A stretch of DNA of 64,000 nt from Chryseobacterium sp. JV274 (GCF_903969135.1 NZ_LR824569.1:4485001-4549000), one strand, 5' to 3'; positions 1-8,733 are shown, counted from the first letter of the stretch. The notes: generated from the letters alone by a model not told the origin. Numbers and translations are program-made.

Positions 1-250
1 CTCCCTGCATGATGATTCTGATGTCAACAAGAGAAGAGGTAATTCCAGATTCTGATATTTTTTGTATTCCTAAGACCTTGTTAGCCTGATTCATATACAT
101 TGAGTAAAATGACTCTCTGTAGTCGATCTGATCTGCATCAAAATGTTCCCTGAAAATATCTGTAGCATCCTGGGAGTTCAGTACTTTTTTTTCAGCATTT
201 CCTTTTCTTGTGTAGATCAATTTGATCTCATTTACGATATTATATTTCAT
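1..250 (-). CDS. RadC-type JAB domain protein (5' part; continues past window edge)
   Basis: Reading starts at the ATG at 248-250 and runs open to base 1, giving the first 83 residues; the rest lies outside the window. The run ESFYSMYMNQANKVLG is typical of the start of the RadC/JAB metallopeptidase-fold domain; the catalytic His/Asp residues would lie beyond the edge. RadC-like JAB proteins are common accessory genes of Bacteroidota integrative elements, and this one sits beside a large serine recombinase, which fits a mobile element. Its biochemical role is not established. Family call rests on the N-terminal half only. Confidence 0.72.
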   Translation of the reverse strand, partial: MKYNIVNEIKLIYTRKGNAEKKVLNSQDATDIFREHFDADQIDYRESFYSMYMNQANKVLGIQKISESGITSSLVDIRIIMQG

Positions 251-939
251 TGTTATTGCTCTGAGTACGGCAGAGCCTTTTGTTTCCCGTACTTAAGTTA
301 AAACAGCACTTATTTAAAACATCTTTGAACTGTTATGTGTCTTTTTTAGATCAAAAGCCTTTTCAATACCTTCTCCGTCCTATTTCTTAAAAGCCTTTCA
401 GGCTTCGCTGAATATTTTTCAAAAGAAAAACCAGAAAAAAGAAAGCAGATATGAAGTGTTGACAATGAAAAAAAACAAAAGGAAACGGAATAATTGGAGG
501 GTACCTTTAGGGAGGAAACCGTTTATGCTGTAGTCTTTTGGTTGGATTAGCAAGACGGCTGGCAACAATACCTTAGCTGCCTTTTTACCGGTTTTTTATG
601 GAAAATGTTTCGTGTAATAGCAGTCAATAACCTGTTTTTGTATATGAAATGAATGTTTAAATTAACAATGTTGATTTTATTTGTATTTTAGTTGAATCTA
701 AGAATGATGAATTTCTTTGCATCAATTTTCTCTTGTTGCACCTAAAAAATAAATTTAAACGTAATCACATCTTTTATAAATAAAAATTTTTTCCGCCTGA
801 TGGTTGACGTTAAGTGTTTCGTTTGATTTTACATGTTTCAAGCGTTAGACATTTATATTTAAAAGCCAAATACATCGCATAAGTGTCTGGGTTTAATTTC
901 AGAACAGTTGTCCAATACTTTTATTAAAAAAGTATTGGT
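251..939. other. Non-coding stretch between divergent mobile-element genes
   Basis: I find no convincing gene in these bases. A 7-bp inverted repeat (AGTACGG at 264-270 with CCGTACT at 287-293) lies just upstream of the RadC-like gene. A second weak pair (AAACGG near 483, CCGTTT near 520) is present in a slightly more G+C-rich patch at about 480-600, which could be a structured RNA, but I cannot name one. From about 620 to 900 the sequence is very A+T-rich. Confidence 0.5.
912..938 (+). promoter_or_regulatory. Perfect 11-bp hairpin directly before a start codon
   Basis: CCAATACTTTT (912-922) pairs perfectly with AAAAGTATTGG (928-938) across a 5-nt loop, and the ATG of the next small gene begins at 940. 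In RNA this would bury the ribosome entry region. It could be a translational switch or a terminator for upstream transcription; the sequence alone does not decide. Confidence 0.6.
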
Positions 940-1101
940 ATGGAGAAGAAAGTTGAAATTAGTAACATTACCATAGAGGAGATTATCAAGATTTTTAAAG
1001 AAGAGGAGGGAATTGAATTGAGCATTGAGGAGGCGAGAGATATTTTAAGCTTTCTGACGATGCTCTTAAAAATTACCATTAAGAGTTTTTTAGAACAATA
1101 A
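940..1101 (+). CDS. Small conserved-looking protein preceding the recombinase (53 aa)
   Basis: ATG at 940 to TAA at 1099-1101, 53 residues, ending 19 bp before the recombinase start, so probably co-transcribed with it. The product is charged and helical (EKKVEISNITIEEIIKIF, then a hydrophobic C-terminal helix around LSFLTMLLKI). No known domain is recognised. Its position suggests a recombinase accessory or directionality factor, but that is inference. An 11-bp hairpin abuts its start codon. It is shorter than most ORF length cut-offs and easily missed. Confidence 0.6.
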   Translation: MEKKVEISNITIEEIIKIFKEEEGIELSIEEARDILSFLTMLLKITIKSFLEQ

Positions 1102-1120
1102 TATTTTCTAAGATTTATAT

Positions 1121-2695
1121 ATGAAAAAAGCCGATTTATATATCCGTGTGTCAACTGATGAGCAGGCAGATAAGGGATACTCGCAAAGAGATCAGGAGGA
1201 ACGATTAAAACGTTATTGTGAAAACAATAACATTAAAGTAGGTCAAATCATTTATGAAGATTACTCAGCCAAGACTTTTATCAGGCCAGAGTGGATTAAA
1301 TTACTGGATACGCTAAAGAAAAAAAGCTCAAAAACGGATCTGCTGCTTTTTACAAAATGGGATCGCTTCAGCAGGAACGCTGGCGATGCGTATCAAATGA
1401 TTAACATACTTAGGAAAATTAACGTTGAACCGCAGGCCATTGAGCAACCTTTAGATCTTTCAATTCCTGAAAATAAAATGATGCTGGCTATATATCTTGC
1501 TGCACCGGAAGTTGAAAACGACAGGCGCGCTCTGAATACTTATTATGGAATGCGCCGTGCTAAAAAAGAAGGCAGATTAATGGGGAGGGCACCTTATGGC
1601 TACGCTAACAGAATAACGGAGAACGGGAAAAAGTATGTAATCCCGAAGGAACCAGAAGCTTCCAATATGAAATGGGCATTCAATGAAATGTCCAAAGGCG
1701 TGTATTCAGCGAGCCAGATCATGGATATGATGAACAGAAAAGAAGGAAAGCCAGTTAAGATAAGTGCCTTTCTTGCAAGTTTACGCAATACCGCATATTG
1801 CGGAAAAATTTACGTGGAGCAATTCAATGAAGAGGAGGCTCATTTTGTTAAAAGTATTCATGAACCTTTGATCAGTGAAGAACTATTCGAAAAAGTTCAA
1901 TGTATAATGGATGGAAATGTGAATCCAGCCAGACCTAATGTAAAAGTACTGTCTGACGATAATTTGCCATTAAGAGGTTTCCTTGTGTGTCCGGAATGTG
2001 GTCATTTGATTACAGGTAGTGCCTCTACGGGACGTTCTGGAAATAAATATTATTACTATCATTGCCAGTCCCCGTGTTCATACCGTTACAAATCTGAGAT
2101 TATTAATTCTAAATTTTTAGAAATATTGCAGTCATTGGAAATGCGCGCATGTATAAAAAATTATTTGAAAAAAGTGTTGAAGCAAAATTTTGAAAAATTA
2201 ATCAATAATCCCCAAAGAGAAAGGAAAGCAATTCTATTAGAAATAGATCGTTTAAACAGTAAATTGAAACAGGCAAGAAATAAACTGATGGAGGAAGTAA
2301 TTGATGATGAAGATTATCTTGAAATTAAGACCGATTGTAAAAGGCAAATTGAAAAGCTCGAAGCTAAATTAACTAAAGGAAAGGATAATAAGAAAATAGA
2401 TTTTCAAAAACTACTAGACCAAGCATTATCGAACCTAGTAGACCTTGCGAAAGTCTATACTGATGGGGATATCGAGGTAAAACGTAAAATAATTGGTTCG
2501 ATATTTCCTGAAAAATTGCAATTTTCAGAAAATCATTATCGAACCATCCGACCCAATGTTTTGCTCTCTTATATATACCAGATAAACAATGAGTTAGGTG
2601 TGAAAAAAAACCGGAAAAAAAGTGAATTATCACCTTTCTCCGGTCTTGTACCCAGGACCGGGATCGAACCGGTACTCCTAAGAACTGGTGTTTGA
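1121..2695 (+). CDS. Large serine recombinase
   Basis: 524 residues. The N-terminal resolvase domain (about 3-140) has the catalytic-serine motif YIRVSTDEQ. A recombinase domain follows (about 150-260, GRAPYGYAN and NTAYCGKIYV), then a zinc-ribbon (CPECG near 290 with paired cysteines near 318-322) and a coiled coil (about 365-425). This is the usual large serine integrase layout. The last ~30 residues are odd: they are read through a tRNA terminator and into the antisense of tRNA-Leu (RTGIEPVLLRTGV). The original C-terminus was therefore probably lost or replaced at the integration junction. It likely catalyses integration/excision of the element to its left. Confidence 0.9.
   Translation: MKKADLYIRVSTDEQADKGYSQRDQEERLKRYCENNNIKVGQIIYEDYSAKTFIRPEWIKLLDTLKKKSSKTDLLLFTKWDRFSRNAGDAYQMINILRKINVEPQAIEQPLDLSIPENKMMLAIYLAAPEVENDRRALNTYYGMRRAKKEGRLMGRAPYGYANRITENGKKYVIPKEPEASNMKWAFNEMSKGVYSASQIMDMMNRKEGKPVKISAFLASLRNTAYCGKIYVEQFNEEEAHFVKSIHEPLISEELFEKVQCIMDGNVNPARPNVKVLSDDNLPLRGFLVCPECGHLITGSASTGRSGNKYYYYHCQSPCSYRYKSEIINSKFLEILQSLEMRACIKNYLKKVLKQNFEKLINNPQRERKAILLEIDRLNSKLKQARNKLMEEVIDDEDYLEIKTDCKRQIEKLEAKLTKGKDNKKIDFQKLLDQALSNLVDLAKVYTDGDIEVKRKIIGSIFPEKLQFSENHYRTIRPNVLLSYIYQINNELGVKKNRKKSELSPFSGLVPRTGIEPVLLRTGV
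2603..2644 (-). terminator. Intrinsic terminator of tRNA-Leu
   Basis: Read on the minus strand, ACCGG/CCGGT and TGATAATTCA form a stem-loop (2610-2644) followed by eight U (2610 down to 2603). It lies directly downstream of the tRNA-Leu gene and inside the last codons of the recombinase ORF on the other strand. Confidence 0.7.
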
Positions 2696-2728
2696 GACCA
2701 GCGCGTCTACCAATTCCGCCACCTGGGC
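2649..2728 (-). tRNA. tRNA-Leu (anticodon CAA)
   Basis: On the minus strand the acceptor GCCCAGG pairs with CCTGGGT, the D-arm has GGCGGAATTGGTAGACGC, the anticodon loop is CTCAAAC (anticodon CAA), and the T-arm is ACCGG-TTCGATC-CCGGT. Discriminator base A fits leucine. No CCA is encoded. A class II short variable arm is present. The 3' end points at the mobile element. Confidence 0.93.
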
Positions 2729-2771
2729 TTGATGTTGAATTCAAACGTGATGTTTGTTTCAAATTGGTGTG

Positions 2772-2801
2772 CAAATATAGGAACTTTTTTCAATGTTCAA
2801 A
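2772..2801 (-). promoter_or_regulatory. Promoter of tRNA-Leu
   Basis: On the minus strand TATATTTG (2772-2779) matches the Bacteroidota -7 box TAnnTTTG, with TTTG about 18 nt upstream. It lies about 44 nt before the mature tRNA 5' end. Confidence 0.65.
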
Positions 2802-2821
2802 AGCTTTTTGAAGAAAAATTT

Positions 2822-3589
2822 TTAAAAGCTGAGTTCCAAACCATCGTAGGCAAGGTGTATTCCGGCCGGAAGCTGCTTGTCTTCAATATTATGCAGCCCT
2901 AAATGATGGCTGATATGTGTTAAAAATAATTTTTTCGGTTTTAGCTCTTCAAACAGTTTGATGACGTCCGGAAGAATAAAATGGGCAGGATGGGGGTCAA
3001 ATTTTCTGATACAGTTTAATATCAGGACATCCAGATTCTTCAGCTTTTCCTTTTCTGTTTCAGAAATGAATCCGGCATCTGTAATGTAGGCAAGGTTTTT
3101 AAATTTGTATCCAAATACGGTAATTTTATAGTGGATCACTTCTACGGGAGTGATTTCTGTGTCCAGTACGTGAAAAGGTTTGTTTTCAATTTCATGAAGT
3201 TCAAAAGCGGGCGCACCGGGATACCTTACATCTGCAAAAGCGTAAGGAAATCTGTTTTTAATTTCGTGAGCGACTCTTGAATAGCAGTAGAGAGGAACAT
3301 CTTTTCCACTCTTAAAAATCAATGGCCGCATATCATCAAGCCCGATTACGTGGTCATTATGCTCATGAGTAATCAACGCAATATCTACGGTATGTTCTTG
3401 GTTGGTAAGCATTTGCTGCCTGAAATCCGGACCGCAGTCGATCAGTATTTTTTTATTTTCCTCCGTAGTCACCATCACGGAAGAACGTAAACGTTTGTCT
3501 TTGGGATTTTCAGAAGTACACACTTCACATGTACAGCCTATAACGGGTACACCTTGAGAAGTACCGGTTCCTAAAAATTTCAACTTCAT
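2822..3589 (-). CDS. MBL-fold metallohydrolase, PhnP-like
   Basis: About 255 residues from the preferred start MKLKFLGTGTSQG at 3589. A longer frame to 3637 is possible, but it would nearly touch the divergent gene at 3644. The metal-binding motif THEHNDH is present, plus an N-terminal Cys pair (GCTCEVC) like the structural zinc site of PhnP-type cyclic phosphodiesterases. Likely a cytoplasmic phosphodiesterase acting on cyclic phosphate or small nucleotide substrates; the true substrate cannot be told. Transcribed divergently from the next gene. Confidence 0.82.
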   Translation of the reverse strand: MKLKFLGTGTSQGVPVIGCTCEVCTSENPKDKRLRSSVMVTTEENKKILIDCGPDFRQQMLTNQEHTVDIALITHEHNDHVIGLDDMRPLIFKSGKDVPLYCYSRVAHEIKNRFPYAFADVRYPGAPAFELHEIENKPFHVLDTEITPVEVIHYKITVFGYKFKNLAYITDAGFISETEKEKLKNLDVLILNCIRKFDPHPAHFILPDVIKLFEELKPKKLFLTHISHHLGLHNIEDKQLPAGIHLAYDGLELSF

Positions 3590-3590
3590 T

Positions 3591-3615
3591 TTGTTTTGAG
3601 GTTGGTTTAATTTTG
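3591..3615 (+). promoter_or_regulatory. Promoter of the 3644 gene
   Basis: TAATTTTG at 3608-3615 matches TAnnTTTG, with TTG-containing sequence about 15-20 nt upstream and the ATG 28 bp downstream. Confidence 0.55.
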
Positions 3616-3643
3616 GTAAATTTACAAAAAATTTCATGTCCTA

Positions 3644-5071
3644 ATGTATCAGAAACTAACTCCTAAACAAAAAGCATTAACAATTAATCTAGATCCTACT
3701 ATTTATGGTACTTTCGCAGAAATTGGAGCAGGGCAGGAGACTGTTCGCCACTTTTTTAGAGCAGGAGGAGCTTCCGGTACGATTGCTAAAGCGATGTCTG
3801 CGTATGACAAAGATTTTAGTGATGCCATCTACGGAAAGGAAGTAAAAAATAGATACGTTACCCAAAACAGGCTTCGCAAAATGCTTCGATATGAAGTAGC
3901 TTTGATTGAAGAAAGAATTTCAAGAGATAATAATCCTGATAGAAAATTTTTTTCTTATGCCAATACGGTAACAACCATCAATTTTGACAAGACTGTAAAA
4001 GGCCATGGCTGGGTAGGAATTCGTTTTCAGACCAAAGAAAATGAAGATTACAATGAAATCGTGATTCACGTAAAATTCAAAGAAAATGATGCTACCCTTC
4101 AGCAGGAAACCTTAGGGAATCTTGGGGTAAATCTTATTTTCGGGGCTTTCAATTACTTTGACAATCCAAGAACTTTAGTAGAATCTTTATACGATGATGT
4201 TGCAAAAGACAACCTGGAAATTGATATGATTGATTTCAGCGGACCTGCTTTTGCCTATGTTGATAACAGACTGATGTCTCTTCAGCTGGTGAAAAATGGA
4301 ATGACCGATGCGGTGATTTTCAATTCTCAGGGCAGTAATATGCTTCCGGCAGATGTATTGTACAAAAAAAATATTTTCGCGGTAAGAGGAAGTTTCAGAC
4401 CGGTAACGAAAGTAAACATTGATATGCTTAAAAATGGGATGGATATGTTTTTCAAAGACGCTATCTGCACCCATGAAGAAACAGAAGTTCTAATCGAAAT
4501 CACTATTTCCAATCTGAGAGCAGATGGAGATATTGACGAAAGAGATTTTCTTGATAGAGTAGATATTCTTGGGAAACTGGGCTATACTGTTATTATTTCA
4601 AACTTCTCTGAATATTACAGACTGATCGATTATTTCGCATCTTATACAAGTGGAGATATTGGTGTAGCGATGGGAGTAAACAACCTTTTGATGGTATTTG
4701 ATGAAAAATACTATAAAGATATGTCAGGAGGAATCCTTGAAGCATTCGGGAAATTTTTCAGAAACGGAATGAGAGTATATCTTTATCCATATAAAGATCC
4801 TGAAACTCACCAGTTGCTGGATTCTTCAAACCTGAAAGTAGAAGAAAACCTGAAAGAACTCTATAAATATTTCAAACACAACAATCGTATTGTAGATATT
4901 ACGAACTATAATCCGGAGTTTCTGGAAATCTACTCAAGAGAAATTTTGAGAAAAATAGCATGTTGTGTGAAAGGCTGGGAAAGCCAGGTTCCGGAAGGTG
5001 TAGCAGAAATGATTAAAGAGCGTGGAATGTTCGGATATAAAGAAGAACTTTCCCTAAAACAATTCTCTTAA
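3644..5071 (+). CDS. Conserved protein of unknown function (475 aa)
   Basis: A soluble protein without signal peptide or membrane segments. I recognise the N-terminus (LDPTIYGTFAEIGAGQETVRHFF) as belonging to a family widely conserved in Bacteroidota. Homologues are sometimes labelled nicotinate-nucleotide adenylyltransferase, but I see no HxGH-type nucleotidyl-transfer motif here, so I do not transfer that name. The gene is followed 13 bp later by the GAF protein gene and probably shares its transcript. Confidence 0.6.
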   Translation: MYQKLTPKQKALTINLDPTIYGTFAEIGAGQETVRHFFRAGGASGTIAKAMSAYDKDFSDAIYGKEVKNRYVTQNRLRKMLRYEVALIEERISRDNNPDRKFFSYANTVTTINFDKTVKGHGWVGIRFQTKENEDYNEIVIHVKFKENDATLQQETLGNLGVNLIFGAFNYFDNPRTLVESLYDDVAKDNLEIDMIDFSGPAFAYVDNRLMSLQLVKNGMTDAVIFNSQGSNMLPADVLYKKNIFAVRGSFRPVTKVNIDMLKNGMDMFFKDAICTHEETEVLIEITISNLRADGDIDERDFLDRVDILGKLGYTVIISNFSEYYRLIDYFASYTSGDIGVAMGVNNLLMVFDEKYYKDMSGGILEAFGKFFRNGMRVYLYPYKDPETHQLLDSSNLKVEENLKELYKYFKHNNRIVDITNYNPEFLEIYSREILRKIACCVKGWESQVPEGVAEMIKERGMFGYKEELSLKQFS

Positions 5072-5084
5072 AAAAATATATACA

Positions 5085-5534
5085 ATGTCAGAATTAAAGA
5101 AAAGACTTTCCTCAATTCTTGAAAGTCCTAAACATAATACAGAAGAAAAACTTGAAAAAGTTTGCCACTTGTTGGATCAGGAAATTTCTTATTTCAACTG
5201 GACGGGTTTCTATTTCAAAAACGGAGATAAGGAAGAATTGATTTTAGGTCCTTATGTAGGAGCACCAACAGATCATACCATTATTCCTTACGGTAAAGGA
5301 ATTTGCGGACAGGTTGCGGTTTCCAATGAAACATTTGTAGTTCCTGATGTAAATGAAGAAAGCAATTATTTAAGCTGCTCTATTGATACAAAAGCAGAAA
5401 TTGTAGTTCCTATCTTTAAAGACGGAAAAAACATCGGCCAGATTGATATTGATTCTCATAAGGTAGACCCTTTCACTAATGAAGACCGTGAATTATTAGA
5501 ATGGCTTTGTAACGAAGTTTCTAAGGTTTTATAG
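5085..5534 (+). CDS. GAF-domain protein, free methionine-(R)-sulfoxide reductase-like
   Basis: 149 residues, a single GAF domain. The stretches FNWTGFYF, GKGICGQVA and LSCSIDTKAEIVVPI match fRMsr (YebR-type) enzymes, including two of the conserved cysteines used for catalysis and resolution. Such enzymes reduce free methionine-R-sulfoxide in the cytoplasm. Lies 13 bp after the preceding gene. Alternative: a non-catalytic GAF sensor, less likely given the cysteines. Confidence 0.78.
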   Translation: MSELKKRLSSILESPKHNTEEKLEKVCHLLDQEISYFNWTGFYFKNGDKEELILGPYVGAPTDHTIIPYGKGICGQVAVSNETFVVPDVNEESNYLSCSIDTKAEIVVPIFKDGKNIGQIDIDSHKVDPFTNEDRELLEWLCNEVSKVL

Positions 5535-5561
5535 TAGAATTTCAATACGAATACAATATAG

Positions 5562-5590
5562 ACTCCGGCTTTTATAGTTGGAGTTTTTTA
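5562..5590 (+). terminator. Intrinsic terminator after the GAF gene
   Basis: ACTCC (5562-5566) pairs with GGAGT (5580-5584) over a 13-nt loop and is followed by a T-run. Confidence 0.5.
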
Positions 5591-5628
5591 TGAGTATAAC
5601 CGGAAATTCCTAGTTTATTATTCAGAAA

Positions 5629-6096
5629 TTATGGATTATAAGTGGTAATGACAAACATGATTAAAGGTCCGTCTCCTGTATTTTCAATAGAATGATAACC
5701 TATAGAACTGATGGCTGTAATATCTCCTTTCTTAATAACTTTCTTTCGTATGGATCCCTCAAGTCCGGTTCTTTCACGGTATTCTCCGGTTCCGTGAATG
5801 ACCACGTACAGTTCCTGCTCATTTCTTTGGTTGTGCGTATGAAACCCGGATTCATCACCTTTATTCAGTAAAACCATATACGCTGCAAGGCGATTATTAG
5901 CTAATTCCTTCTGATCAAACATCTGTAGCATATATACAGTTCCTTTTCCACCGTACATATTCTCACGTTTATCCATTTGTGTGATGGCTCGTTCATTCTT
6001 TTCAAAAGCCATTACATAAAGATTGATGTATTTTGAAACTTCCTGAATAACGTGATCAAATTCTGCTCCTTCAGATAATATAAATGTATCAGACAT
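5629..6096 (-). CDS. Cupin-domain protein
   Basis: 155 residues. The first cupin motif is visible as GFHTHNQRNEQELYVV (His-x-His and Glu ligands), the second as GDITAISSIGYHSIEN (third His). A single-cupin metal-binding protein; the reaction or ligand cannot be predicted. Separated by about 50 bp from the BtuF-like gene upstream on the same strand, so possibly co-transcribed with it. Confidence 0.8.
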   Translation of the reverse strand: MSDTFILSEGAEFDHVIQEVSKYINLYVMAFEKNERAITQMDKRENMYGGKGTVYMLQMFDQKELANNRLAAYMVLLNKGDESGFHTHNQRNEQELYVVIHGTGEYRERTGLEGSIRKKVIKKGDITAISSIGYHSIENTGDGPLIMFVITTYNP

Positions 6097-6146
6097 GTGA
6101 GTTTAAAGTTTAATGTTTTAGAGTTTAAAGTTAATGGTCAAAAAAA

Positions 6147-6887
6147 TTAGCTTTGCTGCATCAGGTGAATTTCAGCCAATAATTCTTTAAAGTAATTCTC
6201 ACATTTTGCAATATGAGTTCCATACCAGGAAAATGCTTCACCATCTACAATCATGATTTTTTTATCAGGGTAAAAAGCCTGCAGTTCTTCAATATGTTTT
6301 TCTTTAAAGGGAAATGGTTCGGAAGAAAGCATGATGACCTCTGCATCTGCAAGATCTTCAGTAGTAATCTGAGGATAGCGGGTTTTATCTTTGAAAATAT
6401 TCTCAAAGCCAATTTCTGATAAAATCCTATGAATAAATGTATCTGAACCAATGGTCATATAAGGATTCTTCCAGATAAGATAAGCCGCTTTCAGAGGTGT
6501 TTCCAGCTTGGCCTGATTCAGTATTTCATATATTTTAAGATTAAAAAGCTGTGCTCTCTCTTCCTTTCCGAAAAGTTGTCCGAGATTTTTAAGCAGATAA
6601 TAATTGTCCTCAATTGTTTCAACATTCGTCACCGTTACTTTAAAGTCATCCATTAAAGCTTCTACCTGGTCTTTTACATTCTCTTCCTTATTGGCAAGAA
6701 TAAGATCCGGCTGTAATGCTTTTATTTTCTCGATATTGATATTCTTGGTTCCACCGATTATGGGTACATTTTTTATTTTATCCTGAGGATGAATGCAGAA
6801 TTTTGTTCTCCCGATAACTTCATTTTCGGTGAGTCCAAGGTCAAATAAAGCCTCAGTAATTGAAGGTACAAGTGAAACGATTTTCAT
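6147..6887 (-). CDS. BtuF-like helical-backbone metal receptor
   Basis: 246 residues beginning MKIVSLVPSITEALFDLG, the signature of periplasmic binding proteins of the cobalamin/iron-siderophore class. The motif KALQPDLILANKEEN follows the usual pattern, and the two lobes are joined by a helical segment. There is no signal peptide or lipobox, so this version may be cytoplasmic or act outside a classical ABC importer; no permease or ATPase is adjacent. A link to vitamin B12 use is plausible because cobT/cobS/cobC are in the same window, but it is not proven. Confidence 0.75.
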   Translation of the reverse strand: MKIVSLVPSITEALFDLGLTENEVIGRTKFCIHPQDKIKNVPIIGGTKNINIEKIKALQPDLILANKEENVKDQVEALMDDFKVTVTNVETIEDNYYLLKNLGQLFGKEERAQLFNLKIYEILNQAKLETPLKAAYLIWKNPYMTIGSDTFIHRILSEIGFENIFKDKTRYPQITTEDLADAEVIMLSSEPFPFKEKHIEELQAFYPDKKIMIVDGEAFSWYGTHIAKCENYFKELLAEIHLMQQS

Positions 6888-6913
6888 ATTGGCATGTTAG
6901 ATGATGCCTAAAA

Positions 6914-8236
6914 TTACAAAAGTTTTCCGGTTAAGAAAAGTCCGGCTACGGTAAAATAGATAATAAGTCCCGTCACATCTACCAATGTTGCTACAAACGG
7001 AGCCGAAGAAGTAGCTGGGTCAAGGTTTAATTTCTTTAAGACAAACGGGATCATAGAACCGGATAGCGTTCCCCACAACACAATGGCAATTAATGAAACT
7101 GAAACACTTAATCCAACGTAAGCCCAGTACTGGCCATAATCAAAAAGACCAATCTGCTGCCAAAGCATGATTCTTATAAATCCTATAACTCCCAAAATTG
7201 CCCCAAGACATAATCCGGAGATAATTTCTTTTTTCATGACATACCACCAGTCTTTAAGACTGATCTCCTGAAGCGCCATTGCACGGATAATTAATGTTGC
7301 TGCCTGCGATCCGGAGTTTCCTCCACTGGAAATAATCAACGGAACAAATAGAGCAAGAACAACAGCTTTTTCAATTTCTTTATCAAAATATCCCATTGCA
7401 GAAGCTGTCAGCATTTCCGAAACAAATAAAATGATCAGCCAGGTTGCTCTTTTTTTGATCATTTCAGTCCAGGAGGTCTGGATGTAAGGAAGATCCAATG
7501 CTTCCAATCCCCCGAATTTCTGAATATCTTCCGTATTCTGCTGTTCAATCTGATCGAGAATATCGTCAATTGTTACAATTCCTACCAGAACACCGGCTTC
7601 TGTAATGATTGGAAGAGCGCCACGGTCATACTTTTCAAAATAAGTTACTGCATCTTCTTTGGAAGTTGTAGTGGTAATCGCCACGAAATGATTGTCTGTG
7701 ATATCAGAAACCAGTGTATCTTCCTCTTCCAACAGCAAAGTTCCGATAGCAAGGTCATCAATCAGGCGGTTTCTTTCATCCACCACATACAGGTAGTTCA
7801 TGGTTTCCACTCTTTTTCCTACCTTTTTGATCTGCTGAAGACATCTCTTTACTGTCCATTCCTTACGGATCTGAATATAATAAGGCGTCATCAGACGGGC
7901 AATAGAGTCTGAATTGTATCCAAGAAGTTTTAAAGCAATTCTTCTTTCCTGAGGGTTAAGATGATTGATAGAATATTTGATAAGCTCATCCGGAAAATCC
8001 TCGAAAAGAGCAGTCCTGTCATCTGGAGTCATTGCATTCAGGATCTCAGAAACTTCATCGCTTCCGATACTTCTGATGGTATCTTCCTGAAAATCAGGGT
8101 CAAGGTGTGAAAAAACTTCTGCTTTGTATTCTTTCGGAACCTTCAGGAACGCGAGCAGTCTCTCATCAGCAGGAAGTTCGCTGAGAGTTTCGGCAATATC
8201 GGCAGGGTTGAAGATAAGTTCGTCTCTAGAATTCAA
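6914..8236 (-). CDS. mgtE: Magnesium transporter MgtE
   Basis: N-terminal superhelical MgtE_N domain ([19 protein letters not shown]), paired CBS domains (about residues 120-245), and five C-terminal membrane segments with the family pore motif [11 protein letters not shown]. It imports Mg2+ and is gated by the CBS domains. The frame is open to an ATG at 8290, but a TATTTTTG promoter box at about 8259-8266 lies inside that extension. I therefore prefer a TTG start near 8236 (reading [16 protein letters not shown]), which gives the usual N-terminus. Confidence 0.88.
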   Translation of the reverse strand: MNSRDELIFNPADIAETLSELPADERLLAFLKVPKEYKAEVFSHLDPDFQEDTIRSIGSDEVSEILNAMTPDDRTALFEDFPDELIKYSINHLNPQERRIALKLLGYNSDSIARLMTPYYIQIRKEWTVKRCLQQIKKVGKRVETMNYLYVVDERNRLIDDLAIGTLLLEEEDTLVSDITDNHFVAITTTTSKEDAVTYFEKYDRGALPIITEAGVLVGIVTIDDILDQIEQQNTEDIQKFGGLEALDLPYIQTSWTEMIKKRATWLIILFVSEMLTASAMGYFDKEIEKAVVLALFVPLIISSGGNSGSQAATLIIRAMALQEISLKDWWYVMKKEIISGLCLGAILGVIGFIRIMLWQQIGLFDYGQYWAYVGLSVSVSLIAIVLWGTLSGSMIPFVLKKLNLDPATSSAPFVATLVDVTGLIIYFTVAGLFLTGKLL

Positions 8237-8342
8237 AACGTGAAATTTTTTGGATATGCAAAAATAATTCAAATTTTTAAGACTGAGCAATAAAGTGGCA
8301 AAATTAAGGATTAATTAAAGTTTATCACTTCAGTATAAGGCC

Positions 8343-8372
8343 AAAAAAAAAACACCCGCCGAAGCGAATGTT
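8343..8372 (-). terminator. UUCG-tetraloop terminator of the peptide genes
   Basis: On the minus strand AACATTCGC-TTCG-GCGGGTGTT forms a 9-bp stem capped by a UUCG tetraloop (8351-8372), followed by about ten U. It closes the cysteine-rich peptide cluster. Confidence 0.85.
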
Positions 8373-8401
8373 AAAAAATTAAATTTAAATTCCAATATTC
8401 T

Positions 8402-8563
8402 TTAAATTGGTTCACATTCTGAGGTAGGGATGTATGTGCAGACAGCATTTGTACAGCACTGGTAGGGGCCGCAATCTGAGTTGTCCCCACACTTTTTTAT
8501 TCCGCTTCCTTTAATATTTTTTTGCTGCAGCCTGTTGAGCTTCTTAAGATTTGAATTTTTCAT
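8402..8563 (-). CDS. Cysteine-rich bacteriocin-like peptide 1 (53 aa)
   Basis: The leader MKNSNLKKLNRLQQKNIKG ends in GSG rather than GG. The core has six cysteines spaced C-x5-C-x4-CC-x4-C-x7-C, the C-C-CC-C-C order seen in inhibitor cystine knots. It begins 20 bp after the end of peptide 2, so the two form a dicistron. Leader type is that of flavobacterial bacteriocin-like precursors; secretion by a C39-type or similar exporter encoded elsewhere is assumed. The activity is unknown. Confidence 0.75.
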   Translation of the reverse strand: MKNSNLKKLNRLQQKNIKGSGIKKCGDNSDCGPYQCCTNAVCTYIPTSECEPI

Positions 8564-8583
8564 GGTAATCAAATATAGTAAGA

Positions 8584-8733
8584 TTAAGGCTCTATCGGAC
8601 AGTCATGATCCCAACATTCTCCGTTACAGCAATATCCCACAGAACATGGTCTTGTTATACTGCATCTGAAGGGGCCGATGCCGCCGTTGATCTCTTTAGC
8701 AGCTTGTCTGCTGAGTTTCTTCAAGTTTTTCAT
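8584..8733 (-). CDS. Cysteine-rich bacteriocin-like peptide 2 (49 aa)
   Basis: Leader MKNLKKLSRQAAKEINGG with a double-glycine end, then a 31-residue core with cysteines spaced C-x5-C-x4-CC-x3-C-x4-C (includes VGYCCNGEC). First gene of a dicistron with peptide 1. Its upstream ~70 bp is nearly the same as that of peptide 4, pointing to duplication. No modification or transport gene is adjacent. Confidence 0.8.
   Translation of the reverse strand: MKNLKKLSRQAAKEINGGIGPFRCSITRPCSVGYCCNGECWDHDCPIEP

Noticed and set aside
2373..2774. 133-aa minus-strand ORF across tRNA-Leu
   Set aside because: Its central part (GGIGRRAGLKHQFLGVPVRSRS) is the familiar false translation of a tRNA gene, and it is antisense to the recombinase.
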